A DNA stretch of 64,000 bases from positions 5,538,849 to 5,602,848 of the forward strand of contig OX457031.1 in assembly GCA_949752745.1 (NCBI GenBank), read 5' to 3'. Positions within the stretch are counted from its first letter, which is position 1; every line of letters begins with the position of its first letter. Below the pieces are notes generated by a model. That model had not been told where the DNA came from and made no database searches. It saw only the letters and a list, made by a program, of their open reading frames with translations. Shown piece after piece: positions 26,000 to 41,149 of the stretch. The DNA comes from Protula sp. h YS-2021 (lineage: Eukaryota; Annelida; Polychaeta; Sabellida; Serpulidae). The translations under genes were made by a program, and so were the position numbers.

Positions 26000-26140
26000 C
26001 ATTTGTTGACCTACATTGTATGTCATAGCTTCATTATGACGCCATTTTGTATATTTTTTATTTTTTATTTGTTATTTTATGCCATGACTTTATTATGACA
26101 TCATTTTGTCGATTTTTTATTTTGTTATTTGTGATGATTT
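26000..26140. repeat. Tandem duplication, about 70 bp, 2 copies
   Basis: Both copies contain TATGCCATGACTTTATTATGACATCATTTTGT-like sequence followed by TTTTTTATTTTTTATTTG and a T-rich tail. Confidence 0.55.
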
Positions 26141-29100
26141 TTTAGTTGATGCGATACAGAAAATTTCAAGTTGAAAGGAATTAACACCAAATGCACTGCC
26201 AAATTCCTGAAACGTTCTCCCGCATCAAACATTCCTCTAATCTACAGTACCACAAAGTCCTCCGTTAAACAAGTCCTCCTGACATCAGACCAGTGTCGTC
26301 TTTTGGTTGCTTATCGAAATAAAAACAACGTCTAGCTGCCGTTGATAGACAAAAGTCGATTATCCGACATCTCATCAACGTTGCAAATTGATTGCAAAGA
26401 GAATTGGGAAAATCCATCTTCTGACTTTCGTATAGTTTTTTAACGTCTATATTACTGATTTTCCTATTCCTTTTTAACGTTGCACCAAAGACGTTTACTA
26501 AGCGACGTAGAACGTTGTTGGTGAATATGGTCAACATAAAATTATTCATTAAAATTGGCCCACTAAGGATCAGAACATCCGTGTAATATCTTTTTTGAGA
26601 ACTTTATTTGGGAGCATTTGGGTAAACAATACTCTAGCGCTGCCGGTGTTGAGTAAGAATCATTTGTGGTAGCACGCAGTGAACTGTTTGATAAATCACG
26701 GCTTTAAGTAAACTGTTTAACATATTGCTAAGTTAAGAGATCTGCCTGTCCTCAAACCCCTACACCTACTTGAAGCCCAAGCATCTTAATTTCAAACAAA
26801 ATTATGCTTAAATGTCTTTTATTTTTCGCGAAAAGGTCAGGAAGGCCCTGTTCTGCATATAAACATTGCATGTCGGTGCATTATCTTGTAACCTCCCACA
26901 TCTCTGTTTCTTCTACTACACTCTTACACCCTGCGCCCCCACCCCCCTGCCCCCCCCCCAACCCCAATCAGAAAGTAGTAAATTCATACCTTTTTCATGG
27001 ACCGAATCAGCCATTTTTCCAATAATCCAAGGCAAATGCTGTCTAATGTGCTAATATCAAACTCTATAGTAAATTCATTAATCAACAGGGGAGGATTAAA
27101 TCTGAATTGATGGTGACAGCAAAACTAAGGCTTATATCTGAACATCACAGTTAATAACCGAATAATGTTATGCAACTATAAAAAAATGGAAAAAAGCTCA
27201 CAGATAATTTCAACAAGAGGATGCAACATCTCGGAAATTATAAGCAGATTGCCAAATAGTTGAAATACCTGGTGAACTATGGGAATACGCATATGAATTA
27301 CATGTTTATGAATGACAACAGCCACGTTATTGCTTTCTCTTTTTCTACTCGAACGATTCAAATAAAAGACTATTTTGTCCGCCATAGTGCACAATGATAG
27401 ATTAGCCACAAAAACATGTTTTCATGATTTCTTACTAACTTATGCGCTATAAATATCACGGTCTGTCTATATTTTGGCTCTTAGTATGTGCATTTTCCAT
27501 CTTTTTAATATATAACACGTGAAATTCTTTTCTCCTAAAATGTGAATATATTTAATCATATGCTAGCTTTAAATGCAAAGGGAATGCTATGACATCATTT
27601 ATGACGGTAGTTATGGGCTAATCTGTGTCTCTTTTTCTATGCAGTTTTTGAAAGTCTAGACTGAAATCTAAATTTTAAAACGAACTTATGTCATCATATG
27701 TTCTAAGAAGTATTACATATTAAATAAAAATAAATATAAATATTAAATATTGTCATATTATACCATGAAAATAGAACAGCAAACACATATGCAGAGGGGG
27801 TTGTCCACAGATGGTTTCCCAGAAATGAGGTGCAAAATGCAAATAGGTATATTTACATAGGAATACACATACAATTGCATACATTATTTTACAGATATTT
27901 TCATCATCCTGTTTCTTTTATTTTATTATTAAAACAATCAATTGAACCTAAGTGATAATACCAGCTAGTTTACACAGGCATGTTGTGTTTCTAGTATAGT
28001 TAATGTTTCACTCATTTTGATACACATTCAAAGTGTCGTATGAAGCCGGGGTAGAGTTTCTGCCCGGGATTGATTCATAAGTAGAGCCCTGGCAGATGTA
28101 AGAATTCTGCTGGAGGGTCCTTGGTGTAGAATTCAGACTGTCGAATGTCGCCTCTTTTCTCCCCGTCTCTGTTTTTTCAACCATCGCAGTATCATTTTGA
28201 GTTCTAGAGAAGTGTAACAAATTAGCACATTTATATGCAATAAAATTTTTACATTTATTTGGCAATTTTTGGTCTCGAGAATCAATTAATAATCTCAAAA
28301 ATTCAATTTTATTTCAAAAATTCATTTTTTGATGTCACAAATAAATATTTGTTACCTGTAATTATATTTTAGATACCTCTATATGTATTTTGATCTCAAA
28401 ATATTAATTTTCATATCAATAAGAAATATCGAACAAATTTTATAAATATCAAAAATGATTTAATGATCTGTAAAACTTTATTGTTAGAGATTTAGCAGAG
28501 CTTTTTTATTTTCTTTTTAACAATATAAAAAATCTGTTTCAGAAAACATTATTTCAAAATTATCATTTATATTTTGACATCAGCAAATTCAGCAAATGAT
28601 TTTTTTACCTAAAAAATAATTTTGGGTATCAAAATCTAAAATTCAGAAGCAAACATCTGTGAATAAAAGAATGACTCGTCCCTGTATGTAGAATTTTTGT
28701 TTTTTTTTTTTGTTTTTACATCACAAAAAAGAAGCTCTGGCTCAACAATTGTGTAGTTATTATTGAAATATATAATCCAGTTTTACATCTCCAAACCTCA
28801 ATTACCGATACGATAAATTTATATAAATATGCGCCTCTTTCAAGATTTTATAAGTTTGTAAAAAAAAATTGACCTCATAAGTAAATTTTTGCTATCTAAA
28901 ATTCAATTATAGAAAAATAAAATAATGAGATCTGCACTGATTTATTTATACATTTAATTATATTGAATTGTCATAAATTAAATTTAATGTGAAAATAGCA
29001 TTCATATATCGATTTATCTGGCTTTCGAAAGTTAAGTGAGCATAACATCTCAAAAACATAAAATATACATAAGTATCAAGCCTTTTAAGTAAATTATACT

Positions 29101-29925
29101 CCTCAGCATGAAATGCTCAATTTTCAATTTTCTGTGACATTTAAATATTTTATTAAAGATACATGTAGGGTATTTCAACTGCTAATATATTTTGAACTAT
29201 AACTTATGCAATCAGAAAAAACAACTAGACATATACACCTAAAATCACATCTTTTTCTTATGACAGCTAAAGCCGCTGCTGTAATAACAGCAGCAAGAGC
29301 AACGAACGACAATACTGCCCCCCAGATAACCAGCATACAACTTTTAGAACTAATCTTTTGCATGATCAAATTAAGCTTTAAAAGAGCTCGATATTAGGTA
29401 AATTTTGTAGTTTATTAAAATAAGAAAACTCAGTTAGCTAATCTATAAACAATACGCGGGACAAGCTTCACATTTAAGTCAATATATACGCTTCTTTCGT
29501 TAAATAAGTTATGGTCTTGATCTATGATTAAATACCTGTGCCAGACCGTTGTTTCCCGTTGTTCTCTGGAAAAAATATATTTATTTCGTCATTATATAAG
29601 AAGTATTACTCGAGCAATAAACAGTGCAAAATTTTAATAAAAGACTAAAAACTTATAGTATATGTATAGAGGCTTCTAGCAGTTGAATGCTGAAAATATA
29701 GTCGAAAAATAATGAAAAAACCATGCGGACAGCCATTATTGAAGGCGGTCAGATCACAGCTCAGAATACTTCAATGAATTTGAAATGATAGCAATAACCG
29801 TACAGATCAATAAGGACATTTTCTGAAAAGTCCAATCAGTGTTATTTGTTGTGTTCACAGTTCAGCAATAGCAATGAGCAATTGAACACTAACATTAATT
29901 CAAACGAATCTTTCATTTTGAAAGC

Positions 29926-30059
<134 letters not shown>

Positions 30060-30645
30060 TGCAGGCATCAATATTTTTGTGGCACATTGCCGTATTTACA
30101 ATGTTATGGCGATATAAACGAAATATACCGGGACAACATTAAATTAAACAAAATGAACTAAATATACATTAGTTATTCTACAGGAAGAAAAATTGATATC
30201 AAATTTAAATTTATATCAAATGTATAATAAATTATTCAAATTTCACTATTGTAGACTTATTGACACTCTCATGACTTTTTATCGCTTTGCAAAAAGATTA
30301 AAACAGATTAAAGTTTCCACTAGTATATTCTATCACTATCTAACCCTGATTAGAAAAATTTTACAAGCACCAAGTTTTTCCCGTTATATTATAAAATGTT
30401 GAAACTTGTATATAGTTTCCGCAATAAGGCACCATTCTCCAAATAAATGCTTTACAGTTTAATCCATAAACTAAACAAAATGAACTTAATGTAAATTAAT
30501 AATAATTTGGGAAGAAGAATACACATCATTTGATTTCAAATATGTAACCAATTATTCGATTTTATTGAGTGCAGACTTATTGCCACCCTGACGACTTTTT
30601 GCATTTTGTCGACCTGTCGGCCTATTGCTAGTAGCATATCCATAT

Positions 30646-30701
<56 letters not shown>
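30646..30701. repeat. (TA)n microsatellite
   Basis: About 28 TA units, adjacent to a remnant EGF-like exon of the MEGF-like gene. Confidence 0.97.
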
Positions 30702-30703
<2 letters not shown>

Positions 30704-32142
30704 CGTTGAAATTGATCTGAGCTAACGGAACACGAGATGCATGCCAGTTTTTTTGCACATCTATTAGGACACTCCCCAGTTACTAGATTGCACCTTGAGC
30801 TGCCCTTGCAGTGACATTAAGAGCACACGATATCCCAAACTTGAAATTATGGCACTCTAGAACACGCACACTTCCAGTTACGACAGTTACATTTAAACAC
30901 AGGAACGTTTTTTATAATCTAGTAAAGTTTTACTAATTAGTTAAAAATAGGGACATATCATTGAAAAATGAAGCAGTCTTGGATAAATACTGTCAATTTT
31001 CTACGTCAACTTTAATGTTGTTTATCTGATGTGTAACCGGTGAGTTTTTCCAGTCTACTTTACTTTCAATGTATCAGTTCTATTAGCCTTTACCTTTTGG
31101 CACTAATATATATTACGTATATATTACCTATACTACAATTTGGTGATGCATCATAATCATAGCCTTCGCGGCATCCCATCTCACGCGTCGTTATCGATGT
31201 AATTATTCGAGCAGCTCCGGGAACAATTGTAACCGTACGTACCAGAAACGTGCCCTAAATTTGTAATTTCTCATATGCTACTTTGAAATTTTGTCATAAT
31301 TATTTGCACTGTTTAATGGATTTTAAACTACAGTTGAGCTATATACCTCTGAAGCTGTATTTGTGTACCGGTTTAGAGTTTTGTCTTTAAAATACAGCTT
31401 ATGACATAAAACAAGTCATAATGTATACCAATTTGTTAAGAACATATTGTGAGCATCTCACATACAACAGCAATATAATTTGGTTTATTATTATATAAAT
31501 ATATCGGTAGTAAGATCTATAGTCAAATATCGTGTTTGCAAGTTTTCGAAGTAGCAATTAAAATCCTTATTGTGGTAGGAAAATGCCGCCATTACCATGA
31601 TTAAATATATTAGTTTATGGTCATAACCGTCCTTGCATCCGTTAACACAGACGTTTTCTCACGGCGATCATTTGTCGCCATTGACGCACTTACTAGAATA
31701 GCTCTTTGAGCAAGCCTCCCCAAATCTTCAAGCAGGACACCCTTGATCATTCACATACACCGCTTTGTAGATCAAGAATATTATACTTTAAACAATGTAT
31801 TCAATAAAAGATATAAGGCCAATAAGGACTCACAGTGTTTCCTATCCATTTTGCTTTCATAACAACTTCATACTCGAAATTAGAATTTTAGTTAGTCAGA
31901 TCGGGATGTTTTTATACTTACCGCATATTTGAACATGCAATGCCATACCTCTTTTATACTTATATTTGCCAGGTAGGTTAATGATGTGTCCTTCAGGCCA
32001 TCTGTTGTCTTTCAGCAAATCGGTTGAATAAAACTCCAGATTGTGCATTCTCTTTGTAATGAATACCAAGTAAATTCCCAGCGTATACATAATGATTGCC
32101 TTCCACAGCTAACCACTGTCAAACCAAAATAAAAATTGTATA

Positions 32143-32302
32143 TATTAGTATAACATGGCAAGAATAACATGGCAAGCATAACATGGCAAGTATAACATGG
32201 CAAGCGTAACATGGAAAGTATAACATGGCAAGTGTAGCATGGCAACTATAACATGGCAAGTGTACCATGGCAAGCATAACATGGCAAGTATAACATGGCA
32301 AC
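32143..32302. repeat. Short tandem repeat TATAACATGGCAAG, about 11 copies
   Basis: The 14-bp unit TATAACATGGCAAG and variants (TGTACCATGGCAAG, CGTAACATGGAAAG) repeat through an intron of the MEGF-like gene. Cys/Tyr-rich frames on the minus strand (32,012-32,367) result from it. Confidence 0.9.
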
Positions 32303-35300
32303 TTGAACCTTAGAAAGCTAACACTGCTGCTCTTTTTCACATTTTTATTTTCTACTATGTGCTTCATACAAATCGGACATATAAATATTAAACTGTGCTA
32401 CATGCCACTCCCGTTACATATTCAGATCAAAATTTTAAACGAAGTACACCTATCGACGGTAAATAAGGTCACAGTGCCTTTATTGTCACCTATTTTTACT
32501 GATTGTTGTTATTATAAGCGTGTTGATAAGTCATTTCCATGTACTACTTTACCGGATTAATTGCATCTACATAGTTTAATATTATCATAAAGCGGCAATC
32601 TTAAAACATTTATTTAAATTTCTAAAGTTTCAGATATGCCATTGATATCAAATGTCATAAATCTTAACAGAATTTGAACTGGCGAAAGCTAATATAGTAA
32701 TGGTAGTTTTGGTTCAAAATGCATAATTATTGTTAAAATATTTTAATTTAAGAATTATGCATTTTCATGAATCCATAAAAATCCATGAACAGGGATTGCA
32801 CAATGCTGCACATAACAAAGATTTGGACAAGCTTGGTTTTCATACACTATAAATTTTTGGAAATAAAATTGTTGGGCCTTTTCTCACTATGTGGTTTCCT
32901 TGTGAATAAATTAATGGTGCATATTTATATTTCACAATTATATAAACTTATAGATGTAGCAAATGATTTTGGAAATTACATGTAGAATAAACTAAGAGTT
33001 CCTCTAAATAGATTGGTGTTTTAGTGTAAATTGTGTAACCTGGAAACTGTTCGCTCTGCTGGAAGAAATTTCTACTTTTGTCGCCAGCTCAAAACTGCCA
33101 TTGCTTAATGTTTTCCAGAACGACACATATCCACTTCCTTCTTTGTAGGCGTAAAATGTGATATTTATTCATTTTCCTGAGATTGGTACAGTGAGGGCTC
33201 GGAACAGGTTCAAGTTGTCTCCTGAATTACCATTCGTTGGACTAGGAACATCTCTTATATCTGGTTTCATGAACTGGCACTCTTCTACAAGAGACCAGTT
33301 AAGCAAACAATCACGAAAGTCGAGGACGTGCTGACTGCTTTTCCTGAATTAACAAATTACACGTTGCTGCTGACTCCTTTGTTTTCTGTACTCAGCAAAC
33401 GATAAAGCTTTCACACAACGGACAAATTCTCAGTGAAAAAGAATTTTCAGAATATGAACAAAATATCGTTAAGCTGTTGAAATAATGAATTTCGTAGCTT
33501 CATAGTTGCTCAATTTGCATGAATTTGTCTGCTATGATAGTAATATTTAAGCAGGAATTTAAAGTCCACTGTAAGTACTATTTATTTCATACTATTCTGG
33601 CACTAAAAAATTAACAACAATATCTATGTGTTACCTTCACCTGTTCTTTCATTTTTCTTCTACTCTCACAATTAATACTTACATAATAGCTTACCAATGC
33701 ATATTAGCTGCAGAAACAATAAATCCAATGAGATATATCTTAACCCTGAACGCCTTTCAGCAAGGTGTAAGCTAATGAGAAAGTTGTCAAGGCTTCTTAC
33801 TGAAAGATTTTTATCAAAAGATATCTATTATTAATCAGATTATTTTCCTTTCATGAAGTGTTCCTATTTAAAGGTTTTTTGGTGACTGAATGTTTTTGCG
33901 GAGAACTGAAGAAGAGGATTTGTGATAATATCTTGATAATATGGGATATTTTAGCCATTATATTAACAGGACATATGGTCAATATCTGAGTTTATCTACA
34001 AAATGATTACATAATTTTATGATGATAAATTTATTATGCATGACACCATTATGTTGTAAGTCCTTGACCTTCATTAACTCCTGTTCTGGTAGGAATTTTC
34101 AAAAATAGATGTTTTTCTCTTGGTTTTGATAACTCGTCACATTTTTGCAATCAAAAGATAAAAAGGAGGCATTTGGTCCGAAGTCAATTTTGTCCTCACC
34201 TTTTGAGAAATTGGCTACTGACATAAACACGAACCCAATACTTAATCAATCTCCCAAAACTCGATATAAAAAAGACAATTCCATAACATGATTCAGCTAT
34301 TGTATTTTGCAAAATTGTTGAATCACATAAAATATTTGTTCTCCTGTTCATTAAAATCAGTAAGATATGAGCTTTACGTCGCATTTATATCCAGCCAATG
34401 CAGTCAACGAAATGTATCGTCTCAAAAATGCGGATATTCACAGATTATTGAACAATCTACTCCATACTGGGCACTTTCAGTAGAGCTGTTGCTTACCTGC
34501 TTGTAGAGAAGGTTGTAAGTAGTAGCACATAGGAATCAGAATTCACAAAATAAGTCCACAATTTCCCAACTTCATGTCAATATTCTCATTAAAATCCCTT
34601 TAATTATAAGTTAAAAATTCCTGTGAAATTATTAAAAATTCCATAGGATTGTAGAATTAGTTAATCACTTTTATTCCTTCCTTTTTGATATCAATAATTA
34701 AGCTATTGATAAAATTTATTGGCTTACTGATATCAAAATTTCAATAAAAGACTCAACAGAAAAGAATGTTAATTTGTTTATGCTGCAATTAAATAACTGC
34801 AACCATGACATGACTTTTACAACTTTTAAAACTGAAATAAAAAAGTTAAACCTCTATAGGATAACAAGTAACCTCGTGAAAAGGTTATTGCCGCTAAATT
34901 GCTATTTTGAGCTTCTGTTCTTCAGCAAACTCTCTCTCTAGGCATTTCAGTAAATTCAAGACAAAGAAGTGCAATTACTTTCGGTCTTATCTCATTATTG
35001 CTCTGTAATTTGCTTTGGATCTTGTCCCATTTATATTCACGTAGTCAGTTTGAAATATCTGTGACTGATTACACCGATTAAATACATTGTGGAAAATATT
35101 TACACGAAGTATAATGATAAAAAATATAATGAATATTAGGCTTGTGAACGTATTTAGCTTAAGTTGGGACACAAAGTAAATGGAGAAATAAATAGTGATA
35201 AATAGCCAGCACCTTATGCGTTCTTAACTTTGATTGCTAGGATACCCTGCCTTCAGTCTGTTACAACATTGGTTGCAGTGATCCATGACCCTATACGTCG

Positions 35301-35379
35301 TCGTTTGTTGCAGTCAGCCGGAACATTTGTTTTTCCCTACTTTAATCAGGACGATCTGTGGCACTCTGATCACCCTCCC

Positions 35380-35570
35380 CGACAACAGCTAAGCTCTCTT
35401 TCTATAGCATTAGACAAGTCCTACATAACGTACTTATATACCAACAACAGCTAAACTCCCTTTCTATCGCACTAGGCACGCCCCACATAGCGTACTTATA
35501 TACCGACAACAGCCAAGCAAACCTTCCATCGCACCAGACAAGCACCACATAGTCAGCAGCTAAGTATCAA
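35380..35570. repeat. Tandem repeat, about 72 bp, 2.5 copies
   Basis: The unit contains ACAACAGCTAA, CTCYCTTTCTATMGCA, ACATARCGTACTTATATACC in that order. Confidence 0.7.
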
Positions 35571-37375
35571 CTGTTTTGCTTCATAATTCAATATTGTCTT
35601 TTCCTATTGATAATGTTTCGGATGACCTTTTTATTCAGACAAAGAAATCTTACCAGAAATTAAATTCTCTTAGTCCTTCTACTCTCCTACAAGTCAAGTG
35701 AGACTCGAATACATTTTAGTTATTGAATATTCTATAGGTAAGAAAATATGTTTTGTAATTTCAATTGCAACTAACAATAACTTTCACCTTACCTTTGTCT
35801 AAATGTTCTCAGTAAAGGCATCTTATATTCTGATAATTTACCTGCTCCAATGCTGTGCCACTTTTGATTGCGATTGGGATAACCATTTACTGTGATATCA
35901 AAATTACCTTTTTTCCACTAGAGGGTCTCTCAAAATATCTTAAATAAATGCGCCTATGCAAACAACCCGTCGAGGTTCCACTGTATTGCCATCACAGGAA
36001 CAATTCGTAATGTTTCAAGCAGAAGTATATGTTACTTTACCTAAATAAATTTGTATTGACAGGGAATAGGAGCCAGAAACTTCCTCGGTCTTAAACCCTT
36101 TTTGACGCATTCGTAGAAAACCTCTCAGTTTACGTACATTCGAATGTAGATAATATTATAAACATCAGTGCATTTTCATTTATAATTTATTGCATGTCTG
36201 TTTGATTCCTTGGACGCAACATCTTCCCTCCTCTCATAAGCCATTTCAAATACAGGATGTCATTTTAGTGCGTCAGTAACTAGCGTTTTAAGAGGCATGA
36301 AAAGAGTCATGAAAGAGCTATGAAAAAATTCAGACGCAAGTAACAATTGTGGACCTTAAAATCAACCCACTTCTTCAATATGTGAGTCAAGAATAATAAT
36401 GGAATATCTCTGAAGTTCCACGTTTTATGCTAAAGACAAGTCGTTGAAAAGGATCTATGATGCTGACATGAATTAGCCTCGTACATAATTCATTCCTGGG
36501 ATGGGCTTTGGCTTTTATTCTTGAAAATCCTTGGGGTAAGATAAAATAGTCATGTTTGACAGAAAATAAAAATAACCATTTAATATTTTCTATATGAAAA
36601 AAGCAACCAAAAAAACATGGTTAATAAAATGTTGCAGTGAGTGCTAGACTATATCCATATGGTCGAATATGTGTCAACTTTAGGAAAGAAGCTGGATGAA
36701 TGATAACATATAAAATGGCTCAACAACGGATATGGTCCATAACCGGTGCATTGTGCCCATAACAAAACTAAATTTTGCCATAATGAAGGTGCCAATGTGT
36801 GTACTTCACGTCTCATTATTTTCTTCATACTGAGTAATAAAAAGCGATCAAGAGACAGCAGCGTACGACCGCTGTATAAATACAAGTCAACCCAATTGTA
36901 AGACCTTGGTTTCACAAATGACTGGGCTAGTACTGGTAGATATAGTTTTCACTAGTAACATTTAAACAAACGAATAAAAAGGATATCTCAATAGGACATT
37001 TACAAAAACTAGCTTAAATATTCTCTCAACATGCTCTACCACAAAACCGTTATGTGGGATGCATACTAATTCTAAAGCAGAACCATTTAAAAGAACCGTT
37101 AGATTTATGCAAATTCGTTGGATGTGTTTCTCTATTACAATTTACAAATTTTACACATATCGGATCTGCAACATATGACAGTAATCCTTAATCCTTAATA
37201 GAGTAAGCTCTGTTGATTTTTCTTTTACATCTAGTATTAATTCAGGAGAAGCAAAAGCTTCCTGATATGTTTTGAAACATATTTCGCATTTACTACACAA
37301 AATAAGGTTAAGCTAGGCATTGTGTTAATACTGTGAGGTTTGGGATATTTATGTAATCACTGACGGGTCTTCGTA

Positions 37376-37433
37376 GGTAAGATACTATAAGGTAAGATAA
37401 GGTAAGGTAGGCGAGATAAGGTAGGTAAGATAA
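37376..37433. repeat. Microsatellite of GGTAAGATAA units
   Basis: Imperfect repeats of GTAAGATA / AGGTAAGGTA. Confidence 0.75.
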
Positions 37434-38738
37434 CAACTCAGAGCGGTAGGCGTAGTCTTATACACAGGGCATAGTCTTATTGAAATGAAATCATCTAAAA
37501 TATCATATGTGAACTGAACAGCACCTTTATAACTAACAAAGTCTCTTCGTATCGAAGAGCAACACTTTACATTACAGTGCACAAAATTGTTTTGTTTTTG
37601 CAATATCACCAAGTAATTTAACAGCAAACAAACATAATGTTTCAGGCCTTCGTAGCAATGTGCAGCAATACCTTTTCCTTTTTGTGTTATTTTATTACTT
37701 ACATGCTAGATCACTTTGATTTAGAATGGGAATACAACCTCTCTAAATCCAAGTCTATTTTAAAGTGTTTAAAGTTTGGTTAACTAATTATATAACTTGC
37801 GTGGTAACGGCTACTCTAAGTAATATATTTTGTCGGCCAAGCGCTACAAATCGTTTCAAAACTAAAATTATTATTTTTCTCTGAGATTCAATTTTTTCAC
37901 AAAGAGGCTGGACTCAAACCTACAAACAAAATGACAGAGTTGAATTTCAGTAAACATCTCTGTTTAACACTAGAATTAAAAAATAACAGTTTTTTATTAA
38001 ACTTTGTTATAAAATAACGAAAATACCATTTGTCATTTGCAATACCACATTTTCATCTAGTGCAATTAACATTACCAGTCTATATTATTGCAACATTTCG
38101 AGATGAGCTTTGAGAACAGTAGGCAAAAACAATAGGTCTGTAAGTCATTTTTAACCACATCTGAGTGGTATATGCCGTTTATTACATTCCCTTTTATCGC
38201 AAAAATGTTTGCTTAGGTAACGAAAACTAGAAAAAAAAGTTTGATTAACATTCGAACATTGAGGCCGTATTGGCCTGGTTTCCAAGGGGAATTCCCATGA
38301 CTAAAGCATGGTCATCTTTGGTTTAACCAAGTTTGAAATTCACCATATTTCTTTGTGCTAGTAAAATTATTAAAATCAGAGATTCGAATACCGATAGAGT
38401 ATACCAGTACAAATGTACTAAATTTCATTTACACTTTTGCTTACCATTAAGTCCACCAAGTTCCATATCACGAACTGCCATTCCTCAAATTGTTTTTTTT
38501 TCGGACTGCTTAAACATATGTATCGCATTTTTATGGGTATCAACTTTGTCATCGAAATATGTCGAGCTTGGTATCATTTTGTTCATCAGAGTATGCTCTT
38601 TGCAATGCGCCTTTTAAAATTGCTTTAAAATTTAATTTCGGGTTAAAAACTAAGTTTTAATAATTTCCTTTATTTTTTAATTCGGAAGTTAATTGCATTC
38701 ATGTTATTGGGATTAATACTTGTCCCTAATTGCAATTA

Positions 38739-39558
38739 GTGTCAGCGGCGCACAACATCTCCAATGTTAGGATCGAGTTCGCCTGCTCGCTAATCCTAAC
38801 ATCGCTTACTCGCTTAGCCCCTTAATTGCAGTCTCCGCTGTTAGGATTAATTTGGCCTGCTCGCTAATCTCAACAGCGTTTACTCAGTCAGGGCGGGTGG
38901 TATGCCTTACTCGTTAACCTTAGCCAATCACGTTCCAGAACCAAATTACTGCGGTGAATCCGAAGCGTATATAAGCGGCGTTTTTTGGTGTAAAAATCAG
39001 TACAATTTGAAATCATAAGAATTTATGCTCTACCACAAATAAGCAACGGATACGAATTCACTTCACAGCGGATAACAACAATAACGGAATATTGTTAAGT
39101 TATTGTGAAAAGAAGCAGAATTCAAATAGAAACTGTAAATTTCATAGCAGTCTAAGGAATAGTTAACAGTATTTCAGGCTTGTAGATTGGAAGACCGCAA
39201 TATCTGGTATGTCCTGTCAGGTTTCTAGTACGCATGAAGGTTAAACTGTAGCATTTTTGTGTGCCTCTTGTGTTGATTTTAGTCAGAAAACTGCTTGAGT
39301 TGAGTTTCGGAACCTCTTTTCGGCTTCACCGTAATATGAGTGTTTGCATTGCGTTTAGAATTATATTTTCACATGTTTCTTAATTGTTGTTTATTATCTG
39401 TTGCGATTCAGAGAATCAGTGTACAGTGTTCAGTGTCCAGTGTCCGAAGTCAACGTCCAACGCGGAATAAAACTTGCACTGCATTACTCAATTGCTAGTC
39501 TTTCTTATTTGAAATTAATAAATTGGAACCGAATAAATAGGCGTGGTTTCGAGTAACA
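38739..39558 (+). repeat. Probable LTR of a second BEL/Pao element
   Basis: It begins near TGTCAGCGGC and ends near GAGTAACA. It carries a TATA box TATATAAG at 38,968-38,975 and a poly(A) signal AATAAA at 39,466-39,471, about 500 bp apart, as expected within an LTR. A BEL/Pao-type gag follows at 39,662. No second LTR is present in the window to confirm the borders. TGTTAGGATTAATTTGGCC and GATCGAGTTCGCCTGC blocks form a small internal duplication at 38,766-38,860. Confidence 0.5.
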
Positions 39559-39661
39559 TACATGAGTCCAATGGTGGACTTAGCAATTCTCAGATAGGTC
39601 TTGAACCTATCCAGCTCTCTCAGACACTAGTATTGAATACAAGTGCAAGTTTTTGGAGAAG

Positions 39662-40930
39662 ATGGCTGAGGTAGCAGCCAAGGTGAAATCTAAGACTGAG
39701 AAGACACTGGAGAGAGGAGCCAACGCCGTGCTCACCCACGTCAGAAAGGGCGATGAAGCGAAGGCCGGAAGCAGTCTCCAGAGGGTGCGGGTGCTGTGGG
39801 CCGAATTCAACAGCAGCACGATGACCTGAGGGAGGTGGCCTATGAGGCAGGCCAGGCAGCAGCAAAGGCAAGCCTAAAGGTATATGCACAGAAGGTGAAG
39901 GACGCCGAGGACCAGTATGCGGCAATTCAGGAGCCGGCCACCGATGGAGAGGATGATGAAGCAGAGGAACATGACGACGCTAATGGGGACCTTCCTGGTG
40001 ATAATCCGCGGGCAAACCACGCAGCTAAGGCGGTGGACCTGACACGAGACCCCACAGCTGAGTTGGAGAAGGCGCGCCGCGAAGCACAGAAAATTGCGCT
40101 TGAGATAGAGCACCTGAAGACCGAAAAGATGCGGAGGGAGCTCGAAGCGCTGAGACGTGAAATGGCCCAATCAGTTACCAAAAGCCCCGCGGTGCCCAGC
40201 CACTACAGGACCCCAACAACCTGGTCTGAATCCCGCCGCTGCATCGACCACGTTGACCTGCCGCGCTTCACAGGCAAGCAAGCTGAATACGCTAGCTACA
40301 TTGACAGGTTTCAGACAGTTGTGAGTTGTGAGCCAACCGAAGTATAGGCTGTCCTACCTCATCATGACACTCGAGGGGAGACCTAAAGAGCTGGTGGAGG
40401 ACTGTGTCCTGATCCGCGATGATGCAGAGGGATACAAGATTGCAAGGAATTCCCTGCACCAGTTCTATGGGAGGGGGACCGCACCATAGAGCAATGTCTC
40501 GACGGTCTGACTAAGGGACCAATCATCAAGGCACACGACGCCGACGCCCTGACCAACCTAGCGCAAGACATGCAGAGAGTCAGCATTAAGCTAAAGGCGC
40601 TCAACTGTCACCATGACCTGCACAACAAGGTGAACTTGCTGAAGATAGCCAGTCGCCTACCAAGGAGTACCCACGAACAATGGGCAAGGGAAGCGCTGAA
40701 GATCTCAGTCCGCGGGAGAGACCCCAAGTTTGATGACCTTGCGCAGTTTGTGATGACCGAATTAGGGGTTGCATGAACTGCTTTCGCCCTAGACACTACG
40801 CCAGGGACTGCCGTCAAACCAAGGGTTGCCAGGTACCGGAATGCAACCTGAAGCACCACGCCATAATGCATGAGTGGACCACACCGATCACCATATCGGT
40901 AACCAGCAGTTCAACGGAACACTACCTGGG
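39662..40930 (+). pseudogene. BEL/Pao-type gag, frame-broken and 3'-truncated
   Basis: The frame starts at ATG 39,662 and runs through a charged, helical N-terminal region into a DUF1759-like capsid block (VDLPRFTGKQAEYASYIDRF at about 40,252-40,311; SYLIMTLEGRPKELVEDC; LLKIASRLPRSTHEQW). It ends with a CCHC zinc knuckle at 40,770-40,811 (C-x2-C-x4-H-x4-C; CMNCFRPRHYARDC) and a Cys/His tail. At least three frame changes occur (near 39,805, 40,345 and 40,490), each consistent with a single missing or extra base. Base composition is GC-richer than the surroundings. The element stops near 40,930 with no pol, next to a LINE. Confidence 0.8.
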
Positions 40931-41149
40931 CGTGGTAGTTGCAGTGAATTCAAGTAAAATCTTTTTATTATCACGTAAAGCAGGATATTTTAATGACAGG
41001 GGCTGTAATCTGAGCTGCAGAAGATATCAAATGCGTTATTAAAAAGCAGAGGAAACCAAAGAATATTTTCCTTCGGGAAACTTGAACGATGTGTATTTCA
41101 GGATGCCTCCGCAGAGTTGCGATTGGTAATTTAAAATTTATTTATTTAT

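Larger units (their letters stand above)
21560..28007. other. Long region without a recognised gene
   Basis: It must contain the missing first exon and promoter of the minus-strand SLC17-like gene near its low-coordinate end, which I could not place. Elsewhere there are dispersed-repeat fragments: 22,636-22,692; and GACCTTGACCTTCAAGGTCA at 22,190-22,209, a self-complementary block. There are also a microsatellite (23,299-23,425), motifs such as CAACGTTGCACCA at 24,860 and 26,475, and short tandem repeats listed separately. Confidence 0.35.
33285..38738. other. Intergenic, no recognised gene
   Basis: AT-rich. It contains only small tandem repeats (35,380-35,570 and 37,376-37,430). Short frames, for example 36,649-36,915, show no domain or splice context I can support. 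It may include further 5' exons of the MEGF-like gene that I could not identify. Confidence 0.4.
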